Source: Desulfobulbus sp. (GTDB taxonomy: Bacteria; Desulfobacterota; Desulfobulbia; Desulfobulbales; Desulfobulbaceae). From it: 6,947 nt of DNA. Position numbers and translations under genes: made by a program. Shown one piece after another: positions 6,730-6,947 of the stretch (within the stretch, counting starts at the first letter, position 1; every line of letters begins with the position of its first letter). The stretch lies in the NCBI GenBank assembly GCA_017998195.1, contig JAGODN010000132.1:1-6947 (forward strand), written 5' to 3'. The notes beneath the pieces were generated by a model. That model had not been told where the DNA came from, searched no databases, and saw nothing but the letters and a program-made list of their open reading frames with translations.

Positions 6730-6947
6730 ATGCGCCCTGACAATCGCCCCGCCGACACCCTGCGGCCGGTCTCCCTGGAATACGGCGTCCAGCCGCACGC
6801 CGACGGTTCGGTGCTCATCCGCATGGGCCGCACCCACGTGCTCTGCGGGGTCACGGTCGAGGACCGGCCGCCCGCCTGGTGCGCGGGCACGGGACGCGGC
6901 TGGATCACCGCCGAGTACGGCATGCTGCCCTGCGCCACCCACAGCCG
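6730..6947 (+). CDS. rph: RNase PH, N-terminal part (3' end outside window)
   Basis: RNase PH is a hexameric, phosphate-dependent 3'-to-5' exoribonuclease that trims tRNA precursors and takes part in RNA decay. The 72 complete codons visible match the family N-terminus: MRPDNRPADTLRPVSLE (1-17), ADGSVLIRMGRTHVLCGVTVEDR (24-46, the first beta hairpins) and GRGWITAEYGMLP (55-67), followed by ATHSR. Position 68 is Cys, where the family commonly has Arg (LPRATHTR), and the preceding loop reads AWCAGTG instead of the usual PFLRGTG or PFLKGSG. GAGG (6719-6722) lies 7 nt before the ATG. The 46-bp gap after the Smr gene contains a T5 run but no convincing terminator hairpin, so co-transcription is possible. 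The C-terminal phosphate-binding half is beyond the window, so intactness cannot be judged. Confidence 0.95.
   Translation, partial: MRPDNRPADTLRPVSLEYGVQPHADGSVLIRMGRTHVLCGVTVEDRPPAWCAGTGRGWITAEYGMLPCATHS

Noticed and set aside
3801..6938. Very long minus-strand open frame (about 1045 codons) opposite rel, the Smr gene and the ends of proS and rph
   Set aside because: Its codons lie exactly in register with the rel and Smr codons, so it stays open because GC-rich genes avoid TTA, CTA and TCA. Its product is low-complexity (rich in Ala, Val, His, Gln, Asp and Arg), and the plus strand has clear family matches throughout.
1..6947. Mobile element, defence system, CRISPR array or other accessory cargo
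   Set aside because: The plus-strand genes are contiguous housekeeping genes with gaps under 70 bp. I saw no direct-repeat arrays, transposase or integrase motifs, or tRNA-like sequence.

Overview
This is a GC-rich, all-plus-strand run of housekeeping genes from a Gram-negative bacterium. The gene order is rseP (3' end only), tsaB, ispG, proS, a RelA/SpoT-family gene, a small zinc-ribbon/Smr gene, and rph (5' end only). The neighbourhood rseP - ispG - proS - rel, together with the protein flavours, suggests the Desulfobacterota/Desulfuromonadota (former Deltaproteobacteria). That placement is an inference from gene order and remembered family sequences, not a search result.

Layout: positions 1-402 hold the C-terminal part of the site-2 protease RseP. 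tsaB (387-1112) overlaps it by 16 bp, and ispG (1109-2197) overlaps tsaB by 4 bp (ATGA), so these three look like one translationally coupled unit. proS (2258-3970) follows after 60 bp. A 67-bp gap holding a perfect 22-bp GC palindrome separates proS from the (p)ppGpp synthetase gene (4038-6200). A zinc-ribbon/Smr protein (6237-6683) and RNase PH (6730 to the window edge) complete the run. No gene-free stretch exceeds 70 bp. I see no tRNA, rRNA, CRISPR array, insertion sequence or other mobile element.

How the genes fit together: RseP acts in envelope stress and membrane proteolysis. TsaB is needed for the t6A modification of tRNA, ProRS charges tRNA-Pro, and RNase PH trims tRNA 3' ends. The Rel protein senses uncharged tRNA on the ribosome. 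IspG catalyses a late step of non-mevalonate isoprenoid synthesis. Most of the cluster therefore concerns tRNA maturation, charging and the sensing of charging.

The most notable observation is in the Rel protein. Its N-terminal HD hydrolase domain has lost most catalytic positions (the HD pair is His-Gly and the ED pair is Lys-Glu), while the synthetase, TGS, zinc-finger and ACT regions look intact. It also keeps the RxKD synthetase motif normally linked to bifunctional Rel enzymes. It is probably a synthetase-only enzyme and would need a separate (p)ppGpp hydrolase elsewhere in the genome. I found no convincing wholly novel system here; other points are minor.
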